From Oscillospiraceae bacterium (GTDB lineage Bacteria; Bacillota; Clostridia; Oscillospirales; Ruminococcaceae), in contig JAFSFT010000018.1 of assembly GCA_017435045.1 (NCBI GenBank), positions 1-37,997 on the forward strand: a stretch of 37,997 nucleotides of DNA, given 5' to 3'. Under the pieces are notes generated by a model. It ran no database searches and was not told where the DNA came from. It saw nothing but the letters and a program-made list of their open reading frames with translations. The translations under genes were made by a program, and so were the position numbers. Positions 7,776 to 15,303 of this stretch are shown piece after piece. Every line of letters starts with the position of its first letter. The first letter of the stretch is position 1.

Positions 7776-9044
7776 TTATGCGTGTATAAGCCAGATAAGA
7801 ATATAGCCTGTGATAACAGCACATAATGTAAAAGGAATACCAATACTCATAAATTCCTTTGCAGAAACCTCGTGACCTTCTTTTCTTAAAATACCTCCTG
7901 CGGCAATATTTGCAGATGCACCTACGGGTGTAATATTACCGCCAAGTGTTGCACCTGCCAAAAGGCCAAAATACAGTACGGTAGGGTCTACGCCAAGCTT
8001 CAGGGAAATTGAACTTACAACAGGAAGCATGGTTGCAACATAAGGTATGTTATCTATAAAGGCAGAAACAACAACCGAGAACCATACAAGGATTGTGTAT
8101 ATAAGGAAGATGCTGTCGCCGCTGATTAGGATAAACAGATTGCCTATATCTTCGATAAGACCAACATTTGTTATACCCTGAATGATAATAAACAAACCAC
8201 CCAGCAGAAGCAGTGTCTGAAAGTCCACAGATTCAAGAGAATTTTTAACAACACCCTTTGTTTTATTTATCATTATTTCATAAATCAGTGCAAATACGAA
8301 AATGAGGATGCAAAGCATACCGTTTGTTGTTGCAGGCTTATCCGGAATAAAGGATGCCACAATCAGCGAGACAACGGTTGCAACAAGTGCAATGGAAGGG
8401 AAGATATTTGTAACCTTTGTAACAGGCATCTCCTCGATGCGGTTGTTTTCTTTTCGGAATATGAAATACAGCACGGGTATTGTAGCCGATGCACCGGCCT
8501 GAACGATAAAGAACATACCGAGCTTTCCGTCCATAAAGAAAAAGTCCAGAAAATCCATACCTGCATAGCCGCCCAGCAGAATGCTTGTAGTGTCGCCCAC
8601 CAGAGTGGCAGCACCCTGCAGGTTGGAGGAAACTGCAACGGCAAGCACAGGCTTTACAGGGGAAACATTAAATTTTTTTGCAATTGCCACTGCAATAGGT
8701 GCCAGCATAAGCACAGTTGCCACATTGTCAATAAAAGCGGATACAAGCCCTGCAAACAGTGCCATAACAATAAAAACAAGTTTTACGTTTTTAATTCTGT
8801 TTATAAGCAGTTCAGAAATTTTGTTTGGCATTTTTGACTCGATAAACAGATATACTGTACCCATTGTGCCAAACAGCATCATAATAATGTTCCAGTCAAC
8901 GGCATAAAATGCTTCGCCTGCACCAACAACGCCCAAAGCAATATACACAGCGGCTACTGCAGCTGCAAAATAATGCCTGCGGCTGGGGATGTAAAGCATA
9001 AGAATATATGTAAGTGCAAATAGAGCGATAACAAGTATCTTCAT
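7776..9044 (-). CDS. SLC13/CitMHS-ArsB superfamily (ion transporter) permease
   Basis: The 422-residue polytopic protein has about 11-12 membrane helices and the two inverted-repeat signatures of the ion transporter superfamily: SAFIDNVATVLMLAPI (about 102-117) and SAFIDNIPYVATMLP in the second half. Each is followed by a Gly/Asn-rich re-entrant segment (LQGAATLVGDTTSILLGG; GATLGGNITPVGASANI). The SxFxDN hairpins and NxTPxGAxAN pattern are closest to the ArsB/P-protein/NhaD-like branch, so candidate substrates are dicarboxylates, arsenite or Na+/H+. No ars genes are nearby. The start is preceded by GGAAA. It is a single-gene unit ending at the shared terminator. Confidence 0.86.
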   Translation of the reverse strand: MKILVIALFALTYILMLYIPSRRHYFAAAVAAVYIALGVVGAGEAFYAVDWNIIMMLFGTMGTVYLFIESKMPNKISELLINRIKNVKLVFIVMALFAGLVSAFIDNVATVLMLAPIAVAIAKKFNVSPVKPVLAVAVSSNLQGAATLVGDTTSILLGGYAGMDFLDFFFMDGKLGMFFIVQAGASATIPVLYFIFRKENNRIEEMPVTKVTNIFPSIALVATVVSLIVASFIPDKPATTNGMLCILIFVFALIYEIMINKTKGVVKNSLESVDFQTLLLLGGLFIIIQGITNVGLIEDIGNLFILISGDSIFLIYTILVWFSVVVSAFIDNIPYVATMLPVVSSISLKLGVDPTVLYFGLLAGATLGGNITPVGASANIAAGGILRKEGHEVSAKEFMSIGIPFTLCAVITGYILIWLIHA

Positions 9045-9206
9045 AGACTGTGTTTCCTTTTTGTAGTGTCTGGTGAGATTTTACGGTGTTGTCATAAAGC
9101 AAATATCACATTTTATATTAAGAATATTATCAAAATATATAATATATTGTCAATTAAATGGGTAACAATTAAACTGTGAAAAAAGTACGATAATGGATAA
9201 ATAAAA

Positions 9207-9238
9207 ATGCTGACATATTAAAAGTAATATGTCAGCAT
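9207..9238 (-). terminator. Rho-independent terminator of the beta-CASP gene
   Basis: A perfect 14-bp stem (ATGCTGACATATTA and its complement) with a 4-nt loop is followed on the minus strand by TTTTTATTT. It lies 22 bases past the stop of the minus-strand metallo-beta-lactamase gene. Confidence 0.88.
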
Positions 9239-9260
9239 AATTAAATATGGAAAATTCAGT

Positions 9261-10856
9261 TTATCTGTCCCATTTATCACACAAAGCTTCAATCTGGCTG
9301 GTAAATTTTGCAAGGTCCTTGTTTGCACCGCCTTTGTTGCGCTGAATAACAGCAGCAAGGCGTTTGCCTGCAGCAACAAGTTTGCTGAATACACTGTCAG
9401 CACGTACAGTTGCTGCAGATTTTTTGGTTATTGCAACAGGATCGGCAATAACTTCGTACCTGTTTTCCGCAAGGTCATAAACGGCACCTGAATAAGGGGC
9501 TGTTGCATCAAAGCCTCTGTCAACAAGCTGCTGTGTAAAATCGTTTACAGCATCATCGTCACCGTGAACAACAAACACCTTCTGAGGCTTGTTCTGAATT
9601 GCTTCAACCCAGCGCAGAAGACCATTGTTGTCAGCATGGCCGCTTATGCCGTCGAGATGAAGAATTTCTGCTTCAACATCGATGGTTTCGTTGAACAGTT
9701 TAACTGTAGGTGCACCGTCATAAATTTTTCTGCCGAGGCTGTTTATTGCCTGATATCCAACAAACAGAATTGTGCTTTCGGCTCTCCACAGGTTGTGTTT
9801 AAGATGATGACGCACACGGCCTGCTTCACACATGCCGCTGGCAGACAGAATAACCTTTGGTGCAGTGTCAAAGTTTATCATTTTGGATTCTTCTGCGGAA
9901 ATGGCAACTTTGAGACCGTCAAACTGCAGAGGATTTGCACCGCGTTCCAGCAGTTCGTTCATTTCTGTGTCAAAGAAATCAGAGGTGCCTGCCTTGAAAA
10001 CGTTTGTTGCTTCAATTGCAAGCGGACTGTCTACATATACAGTGAAGTTTTCCGGTTTTACCAGCCCTTTTTCTTTTATTTCTCTGAAGAAATAAAGCAT
10101 TTCCTGAGTTCTGCCAACTGCAAAGGATGGGATAACTACGTTGCCGCCGCGGGCAAAGGTGCGGTTTAGAATTTCGGAAAGGGATTTTATATAGTCAGGT
10201 TTTTCACCGTGGTTTCTGTTGCCGTATGTGGATTCCATAACAACAAAGTCAGCAGTGTCTATATACTGAGGATCGTTGATGATAGGCTGGTTGATGTTGC
10301 CGATATCGCCCGAGAATACAATCTTCTTTGTAACGTTGTTTTCGGTTACCCACACTTCAATGGAAGAGGAACCGAGAAGATGACCTGCATCAATAAAGTT
10401 TACCTCCACGCCATCGCAGAGAGCAAATTTTTCTTTATATGTGTGCGGCACAAACATTTCAAGTGCGGCAACTGCATCATCCATGGAATACAGCGGTTCA
10501 ACCATTTCCTTGGCTGCACGTTTGTTTTTTCTGTTGCGCCATTCTGCTTCAAATTCTTGAATATGTGCCGAGTCACGCAGCATTATGTTGCACAGGTCCA
10601 TTGTGGAATCTGTGGAGTGTATTTCGCCTTTGAAACCGCGTTTTACAAGAAGTGGAATATGGCCCGAATGGTCAATATGTGCATGTGTTAAAAGCACATA
10701 GTCAATTTCTCTTGCAGCAACAGGCAAATCCACGTTTTCAAAAACATCTTTACCTTGTTCCATACCGCAGTCAATCACAATTTTTTTGCCTGCAGCCTCC
10801 AGCAGTATAAGACTGCCTGTAACCTCGTGGCAAGCACCTAAAAAAGTAAGTTTCAT
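9261..10856 (-). CDS. Metallo-beta-lactamase fold RNase (beta-CASP/RMMBL, CPSF-like)
   Basis: The 531-residue protein has the zinc-site motif HAHIDHSGH (58-66), DAGHLLGSSS, FSGDIG, and the beta-CASP block ILSASGMCEAGRVRHHLKH. These are followed by the C-terminal RMMBL motifs GISGHADNNGLLRW and VHGDDDAV. Together they define CPSF73/YSH1-like nucleases that cut RNA with two zinc ions. It differs from RNase J by lacking that family's dimerisation domain; instead about 80 Lys/Ala-rich residues follow the fold and may bind RNA. I start at 10856 because GGAGGT sits 6 bases upstream; an in-frame ATG 51 bases earlier lacks this site. It is monocistronic with its own terminator. Confidence 0.9.
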   Translation of the reverse strand: MKLTFLGACHEVTGSLILLEAAGKKIVIDCGMEQGKDVFENVDLPVAAREIDYVLLTHAHIDHSGHIPLLVKRGFKGEIHSTDSTMDLCNIMLRDSAHIQEFEAEWRNRKNKRAAKEMVEPLYSMDDAVAALEMFVPHTYKEKFALCDGVEVNFIDAGHLLGSSSIEVWVTENNVTKKIVFSGDIGNINQPIINDPQYIDTADFVVMESTYGNRNHGEKPDYIKSLSEILNRTFARGGNVVIPSFAVGRTQEMLYFFREIKEKGLVKPENFTVYVDSPLAIEATNVFKAGTSDFFDTEMNELLERGANPLQFDGLKVAISAEESKMINFDTAPKVILSASGMCEAGRVRHHLKHNLWRAESTILFVGYQAINSLGRKIYDGAPTVKLFNETIDVEAEILHLDGISGHADNNGLLRWVEAIQNKPQKVFVVHGDDDAVNDFTQQLVDRGFDATAPYSGAVYDLAENRYEVIADPVAITKKSAATVRADSVFSKLVAAGKRLAAVIQRNKGGANKDLAKFTSQIEALCDKWDR

Positions 10857-11035
10857 ATTACGACCTCCATTCTTACCACATAAATATTTATTATGAATAT
10901 TATACACCGGTTTTGTGAAAAATTATAGTAAAAAGATAGATAAAATATGCAGAATATTTTTGTATAAAGGTTGTAAACGATTGAATTAAATGTTAAACTG
11001 TTTTACATAGTTTTAAAGTAAAAAAGGGAAAAGTT

Positions 11036-11911
11036 ATGAAATACTATCTTTATGTGATTTTATCCATGATAACCTGGGGTTCTCTGGGGATCTTTGTAAA
11101 AAATATACCGCTTTCCAGCGTGCAGATTTCCCTGGCAAGGGCCTTTGTGGGCAGTCTGTTTCTGCTTGCAGTATATATTCTGCAGAAAAACAAAATGGAT
11201 ATGCAGAATCTGAAAAAATATCTGCCCCATCTGCTTTATGCAGGCTTTGCAATCGGCTTTAACTGGGTGCTGCTTTTTGAGGCATACAACTATGTGCCTG
11301 TAAGTATAGCAACACTTACATATTACTGTGCACCTGCTTTTGTTATCATTGCATCGGCATTTGTGCTTAAGGAAAAGCTGACAAACGCAAAGATTATTGG
11401 CGTTGTTACAGCTATGGTTGGTATGGCAATGGTAAATCTGCAGTCCTTTGAGGTGGGCTCGGCAAAAGGTGTTATATTCGGCCTTATGTCTGCTGTGCTT
11501 TATGCCTCTGTAACCATCACCAACAAAAAGGTTAAAGGCTTCAGCGGTCTGGAGGTTACACTTATCCAGCTTGCCTGTGCATCGCTTGTGCTTATTCCAT
11601 ATACAATGGCAACAAGTTCAATTGGCGAAATATTCACAATTGATTTAAAGGGTATGATATTCCTTGCAATTCTCTGTCTTTTCCATACAGGTGTTTGCTA
11701 CTGGCTGTACTTTATGTCGCTGCAGAAAATGCCTGCGTACTCAATTGCAATGCTCAGCTTCCTTGACCCTGTATCCACACTGTTTATGTCGGCAATTTTC
11801 CTCAACGAAAATATGACACCTGTGCAGATGGCGGGTGCATTTGTAATTATCGGCGGTGCAATGCTGTGCGAAATCTGGCAGCATAAAAAGGATAAAAAGC
11901 TGCAGAAATAA
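11036..11911 (+). CDS. EamA/DMT family transporter
   Basis: The 291-residue protein has ten predicted helices in two five-helix EamA repeats, the drug/metabolite transporter layout. Repeat 1 opens with the typical ITWGSLGIFVKNIPLSS and ends with LKEKLTNAKIIGVVTAMVGM. Repeat 2 covers GVIFGLMSAVLYASVTITNK to FLNENMTPVQMAGAFVIIGG. Substrates range from amino acids to nucleotides and cannot be assigned here. The ribosome site is modest (AAGGGAAAAG). It is a single-gene unit bounded by the terminator at 11934. Confidence 0.9.
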   Translation: MKYYLYVILSMITWGSLGIFVKNIPLSSVQISLARAFVGSLFLLAVYILQKNKMDMQNLKKYLPHLLYAGFAIGFNWVLLFEAYNYVPVSIATLTYYCAPAFVIIASAFVLKEKLTNAKIIGVVTAMVGMAMVNLQSFEVGSAKGVIFGLMSAVLYASVTITNKKVKGFSGLEVTLIQLACASLVLIPYTMATSSIGEIFTIDLKGMIFLAILCLFHTGVCYWLYFMSLQKMPAYSIAMLSFLDPVSTLFMSAIFLNENMTPVQMAGAFVIIGGAMLCEIWQHKKDKKLQK

Positions 11912-11933
11912 ATTTCAGTATTTATATAATTAA

Positions 11934-11975
11934 AAACGGGACTTTTCAGAGCTCAGGCTCTGTAAAGTCCCGTTT
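11934..11975. terminator. Bidirectional Rho-independent terminator
   Basis: A 12-bp outer stem AAACGGGACTTT/AAAGTCCCGTTT carries an inner CAGAG/CTCTG stem and a short loop. Plus-strand read-out continues into GTTTTTGC and minus-strand read-out into TTTTTAATT. It separates the converging EamA gene and the small minus-strand gene. Confidence 0.9.
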
Positions 11976-11982
11976 GTTTTTG

Positions 11983-12402
11983 CTAAACGGCAAGACCGTG
12001 AACGATGTTAAACCATACATCGCCGTTTTTTATTCTATAGCCCCGGTAACTGCTGTCAAAGGCATCGTATATATGATAGTAACCGGAATCATAAAGGAAT
12101 AAAAAATAATAACTGTCATTATATGTCAGATATATGCTGTATGCATTTTCGCCAAGCTTATAAGAAGTGATTTTTTGTTTTCCACTGTAGGTTTTCAGTA
12201 AATGAAGGATGTGCTCAAGATATTCACAGTCAACTTCTTCAGTTATATCTGTATGGCAGCCGACCCTGTCTATGTACTGTACTGACAAAACAGATATATC
12301 CTGTTCTGCATCAAAAAAAGTTTTCGACGCAAATCTGCGGAAAGCGAAAAAAGCAATTACAGCAAGTGCCAAAGCAATAATTATCTTATTCTTTTTGCTC
12401 AT
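11983..12402 (-). CDS. Small membrane-anchored protein of unknown function
   Basis: I do not recognise this 139-residue product. It begins MSKKNKIIIALALAVIAFF, a lysine-rich tip followed by one hydrophobic segment (about 6-20), so it is probably an N-terminally anchored protein with an extracytoplasmic domain of ~115 residues. That domain is Tyr-rich and beta-like (YSIYLTYNDSYYFLFLYDSGYYHIYD) and has a single Cys pair (positions near 49 and 58) that could form a disulfide. The start at 12402 is preceded by CGGAAG; an in-frame ATG at 12450 would run into the upstream gene's end and lacks a good site. It lies about 50 bases after the YbaK gene and is likely co-transcribed with it. Confidence 0.65.
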   Translation of the reverse strand: MSKKNKIIIALALAVIAFFAFRRFASKTFFDAEQDISVLSVQYIDRVGCHTDITEEVDCEYLEHILHLLKTYSGKQKITSYKLGENAYSIYLTYNDSYYFLFLYDSGYYHIYDAFDSSYRGYRIKNGDVWFNIVHGLAV

Positions 12403-12452
12403 ATTATACTTCCGATACTGCTGAAAAGCACAGGCAGCTGAAAAAAGCAAGG

Positions 12453-12929
12453 TTAACCCTCAATCAGCTTTGTCACATCAACCCATTCGTCAGCTTTGCT
12501 CAAAGCAAAAAGTTCATCAGGTGTAAGCTCGATTGCACTGTTGGAGGAACCGCAGGCAGGGTATACTGTCTCGTATTTCTTCACACTTTCGTCAATATAG
12601 ATGCCGATAACCCCTTCTTTAACTGCAAAAGGACAGACACCGCCAACTGCGTGGCCGATAAGCTCAACCGCTTCATCTGTTGTAAGCATCTTTGCTTTGA
12701 GGCCGAATTTGTGCTTGTATTTGGAGTTGTCGATTTTTACATCGCCTGCTGTCACCACAAGGATACATCCCTCGTCTTTTTTAAAGGAAAGAGTTTTTGC
12801 AATTCTGCCCGGTTCAGTGCCAAGGGCCTGTGCGGCCAATGCTACTGTAGCACTGGAAACTTCAAATTCCAGTATATCATTCTCTCTGCCAAACTCTTTC
12901 ATATATTCTCTAACACGTTCAATAGACAT
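12453..12929 (-). CDS. YbaK/EbsC family aminoacyl-tRNA deacylase
   Basis: The 158-residue protein matches the YbaK/ProX-like editing family, which hydrolyses mischarged tRNAs (classically Cys-tRNA-Pro) in trans. Hallmarks are PGRIAKTLSFK (the conserved lysine near residue 49), the LVVTAGDVKID segment, and AVGGVCPFAVKEGV, the GGxxPF loop that lines the acyl pocket. It ends with YPACGSSNSAIELTPDEL, typical of the family. The start is chosen at the ATG 9 bases after GAGG. It heads a likely two-gene unit with the downstream small membrane protein. Exact tRNA specificity is not evident. Confidence 0.9.
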   Translation of the reverse strand: MSIERVREYMKEFGRENDILEFEVSSATVALAAQALGTEPGRIAKTLSFKKDEGCILVVTAGDVKIDNSKYKHKFGLKAKMLTTDEAVELIGHAVGGVCPFAVKEGVIGIYIDESVKKYETVYPACGSSNSAIELTPDELFALSKADEWVDVTKLIEG

Positions 12930-12979
12930 AATAAAACCTCGCAAAATGAAATATAAATATATCTTATCATCAAAAAATG

Positions 12980-13096
12980 ACAACTGCAATATTTACAACT
13001 AAAAGTTGTGATAAAATATTGAAAATACAACTAATAGATGTTAAAATATAATTAAATATACGAAAAGTGCGATAATAAGGTATCAGTTAACAACTG
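12980..13096. repeat. Repeated ACAACT / AGTTGT elements in a divergent promoter region
   Basis: The region between the YbaK gene (minus) and the radical SAM gene (plus) contains ACAACT at 12980, 12995, 13027 and 13090. Two of these lie in palindromes: ACAACT-AAA-AGTTGT (12995-13009) and CAGTT-AAC-AACTG (13084-13096). The outer palindromes flank the candidate plus-strand promoter. This could be a set of operator sites for one regulator; the protein is unknown. Confidence 0.4.
13019..13047 (+). promoter_or_regulatory. Candidate promoter for the radical SAM / DUF4130 operon
   Basis: TTGAAA is followed by a 17-base spacer and TAAAAT, about 94 bases before the GTG start. A second TATAAT-like element follows directly. 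The site lies among the ACAACT repeats. Confidence 0.4.
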
Positions 13097-13140
13097 TAGG
13101 GATGAAAAACAAGGAAATATGCAGAAAAGAGGGATATGTT

Positions 13141-14085
13141 GTGGATATGTTTGAAAAGCTTAAAATACTTACTGATGCAGCAAAGTACGATGCATCCTGT
13201 TCCTCCAGCGGCACGGACAGAGGTGCAGGCGGCAGTGTAGGCAGTGCAGCGGCCTGCGGTATCTGCCACAGCTGGTCTGCAGACGGCAGATGTATCTCGC
13301 TTTTAAAGGTGTTGTATACAAATTACTGCGAGTTTGACTGTGCGTTCTGCATAAACCGCAAAAGCAACGACGTAAAGCGTACTGCCTTTACACCAAGAGA
13401 GCTGGCGGATTTAACCATAGATTTTTACAAACGCAACTATATAGAGGGGCTGTTTTTGTCCTCCGGGGTAATAAAAAACGCCGACTATACAATGGAGCTT
13501 ATCATCGAGGCAATCCGTATTCTTCGTTATGAATACGGATTTAACGGATATATTCATTCAAAGGTTATCCCGGGTACAAGCCCTGAACTGGTGGAGGCCA
13601 TAGGGCTGCTGGCAGACAGGGTAAGTGTAAATATTGAGATGCCAAGTGCCGAAAGTCTGGCAAGGGTGGCACCCGACAAATCCAAGGCAAAAATACTTAC
13701 ACCAATGCGTGCAATTCAAAGCAGGAAGGAGCAGGCAACACAGGAGCTTGCCCTGTACCGCCACGCACCGAAATTTGCACCTGCAGGACAGTCCACCCAG
13801 ATGATTGTGGGGGCAAGTGAGGAAAGCGACCTGCATATTCTGCGGCTTACACAGGGATTATATGATAAATACAAGCTGAAAAGAGTGTACTTTTCGGCAT
13901 ATATTCCGGTGAACAACGACAGAAATCTGCCCGCACTGGACACAAAGCCGCCGCTTCTGAGGGAACACCGTCTTTATCAGGCAGACTGGCTGCTGCGTTT
14001 TACAAATTCCGTGCAGAGGAACTGCTGGATGATGAACATACAATGTTCAATGAATTTCTCGACCCCAAATGCAACTGGGCACTGA
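13141..14085 (+). CDS. Putative DNA modification/repair radical SAM protein, 5' part of a frameshifted gene
   Basis: This is the radical SAM core of the family found beside, or linked to, uracil-DNA-glycosylase-type proteins (TIGR03916 type). From the GTG start the [4Fe-4S] motif CEFDCAFC places cysteines at residues 63, 67 and 70. The region before it (KYDASCSSSGTDR, GICHSW) and after it (LFLSSGVIKNADYTMELI, YIHSKVIPGTSPELV, RVSVNIEMPS) follows the family. I start at GTG 13141 because GAGGG lies 7 bases upstream; the ATG at 13102 has no usable site. The true frame is lost at a TTTT run (13998-14001), after which this reading continues out of frame to 14085. Adding one T restores RFYKFRAEELLDDEHTMFNEF and joins it to the next entry. 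Confidence 0.85.
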   Translation: MDMFEKLKILTDAAKYDASCSSSGTDRGAGGSVGSAAACGICHSWSADGRCISLLKVLYTNYCEFDCAFCINRKSNDVKRTAFTPRELADLTIDFYKRNYIEGLFLSSGVIKNADYTMELIIEAIRILRYEYGFNGYIHSKVIPGTSPELVEAIGLLADRVSVNIEMPSAESLARVAPDKSKAKILTPMRAIQSRKEQATQELALYRHAPKFAPAGQSTQMIVGASEESDLHILRLTQGLYDKYKLKRVYFSAYIPVNNDRNLPALDTKPPLLREHRLYQADWLLRFTNSVQRNCWMMNIQCSMNFSTPNATGH

Positions 14086-14450
14086 ACAATATGCATCTGT
14101 TTCCCGTAGAGGTAAACACCGCCCCATACGAGCTGCTGCTGCGTGTACCGGGGATAGGGGTGACCAGTGCAAGGCGGATAGTATACGCAAGAAAAGCGGC
14201 ATACCTTGATTTTGACGGACTTAAAAAAATAGGGGTGGTGCTTAAACGAGCTCAGTTTTTTATAACCTGCAAGGGAAAGGCTGCAAAGTATGTGAAGATA
14301 GACCGTGACTATGCCGAAAAATATCTTATAGCAGGGGAACGGCAGCCCGATTTTTCAACGGTGGAGCAGACCAGCCTTTTTGATGTGGGCTTTGCACCAC
14401 GTACGGTTACAGGAGAGGATGTGTTCAAATGCGTCAGCGGACAGATGTGA
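14043..14450 (+). CDS. Putative DNA modification/repair radical SAM protein, 3' part (helix-hairpin-helix domain)
   Basis: This is the C-terminal part of the same protein, in the next frame. In-frame homologous sequence begins at 14001 (TAC AAA TTC), well before the first ATG at 14043. It contains the family junction LDPKCNWALNNMHLFPVEVN and a helix-hairpin-helix DNA-binding motif, LLRVPGIGVTSARRIVYAR, followed by a conserved tail. The downstream frame is fully open and conserved, so the lesion is recent, a sequencing or assembly error in a short T run, or a recoding site. There is no ribosome site for independent translation at 14043. The 3' end overlaps the DUF4130 gene. Confidence 0.8.
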   Translation: MFNEFLDPKCNWALNNMHLFPVEVNTAPYELLLRVPGIGVTSARRIVYARKAAYLDFDGLKKIGVVLKRAQFFITCKGKAAKYVKIDRDYAEKYLIAGERQPDFSTVEQTSLFDVGFAPRTVTGEDVFKCVSGQM

Positions 14451-15181
14451 TTTTTGTGTACGACGGCAGCTTTGACGGCTTTCTCTGCTGTGTGTACGAA
14501 TACTATTATTCATCTTTTAACCCGGTGGAAATTATCTGCGAGGACGATATACATGCCAGTCTTTTTCAGCTTGTCACCATAACCACCGATACCTTTAAGT
14601 CTGATAAGGTAAAAAAGGCTATAGAGGAAAAAATATCTGTATACTCCCTGCGTTTTGTAAGGGAGTGTCTGCTGTGCTATGGCAAGGAAAAGGAAATACA
14701 TATGCTGAGATATATAGTAAAAGGCTTTAAAAAGGGGGCACAGGTACACCGCCTTGCAGGTGATGATGATGTAAGCTGGCTGCTTAAAGCACATAACCAT
14801 CTTAAAAGAGAAAAGCATCTGTATCTTGGTATAGTGCGTTTTTACAAGGCAAATGATGCGTACATATCGGTTATAACCCCCAAAAACAGACTGCTGCCTC
14901 TTATGGCTTATCATTTTACCCAGCGTTTTGCAAACCAGAATTTTATGATTTACGATGCCACCAACAAGGAAGCACTGCTCTATTACGAAAAGCAGGCGGC
15001 AATTGTAAAAGCCGACAATGTGCAGTTGCCTGAAATTGCAGACGAGGAACTTGCTGTGCAGAAGCTGTGGAAGCTGTTTTACGATACAATTGCAATAAAG
15101 GAAAGGTACAACCCGCGCTGCCGTATGAATTTTATGCCAAAGCGTACATGGGACCTGCTGCCCGAGATGAAAGATTTGTGA
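14429..15181 (+). CDS. DUF4130-family DNA metabolism protein, partner of the radical SAM protein
   Basis: The 250-residue product matches the family (TIGR03915/DUF4130 type) nearly always encoded next to the radical SAM DNA-repair-like protein. It begins with the typical VIFVYDGSFDGFLCCVYEYYYS and ends with YNPRCRMNFMPKRTWDLLPEM, near the usual C-terminus. It is predicted soluble; the reaction is unknown, and a DNA modification or repair role is inferred from the partner and from fusions to UDG-like domains in other species. The ATG at 14429 has AGGAGAGG upstream; a GTG at 14447, giving the family's usual short N-terminus and a four-base GTGA overlap with the upstream stop, is the alternative. 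No UDG domain is present here. Confidence 0.88.
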   Translation: MRQRTDVIFVYDGSFDGFLCCVYEYYYSSFNPVEIICEDDIHASLFQLVTITTDTFKSDKVKKAIEEKISVYSLRFVRECLLCYGKEKEIHMLRYIVKGFKKGAQVHRLAGDDDVSWLLKAHNHLKREKHLYLGIVRFYKANDAYISVITPKNRLLPLMAYHFTQRFANQNFMIYDATNKEALLYYEKQAAIVKADNVQLPEIADEELAVQKLWKLFYDTIAIKERYNPRCRMNFMPKRTWDLLPEMKDL

Positions 15182-15187
15182 TATTTG

Positions 15188-15217
15188 TTGACAGTAAAAA
15201 TATATAAATTATATAAT
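15188..15217 (+). promoter_or_regulatory. Strong promoter for the ABC exporter operon
   Basis: TTGACA (15188-15193), an 18-base spacer and TATAAT (15212-15217) give two perfect consensus boxes immediately after the DUF4130 stop codon. The predicted start of transcription is near 15224, leaving a leader of about 75 bases. Confidence 0.8.
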
Positions 15218-15237
15218 TATATTGTTAACAATTATTT

Positions 15238-15303
15238 ATGATGAAAAAGTGCTGTTCGGGAAAACGGCACACAGCAGAAAGGCGGGTAGATATATTACAT
15301 TGA
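15238..15303 (+). other. Possible leader mini-ORF overlapping the exporter start
   Basis: An ATG-ATG pair opens a 21-codon frame (MMKKCCSGKRHTAERRVDILH) whose TGA stop overlaps the TTG start of the exporter (TTGA at 15300-15303). It begins about 13 bases after the predicted transcription start and has no clear Shine-Dalgarno. It may be a regulatory leader peptide that couples translation to the exporter, or a chance frame. Confidence 0.3.

Noticed and set aside
7776-9044. Arsenite efflux pump ArsB
   Set aside because: The fold is shared by several substrate classes and no arsR, arsC or arsA is nearby, so only the superfamily is supported.
13102-13140. ATG 13102 as the start of the radical SAM gene
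   Set aside because: It has no spaced ribosome site, while GTG 13141 has GAGGG 7 bases upstream and gives the family's usual N-terminus.
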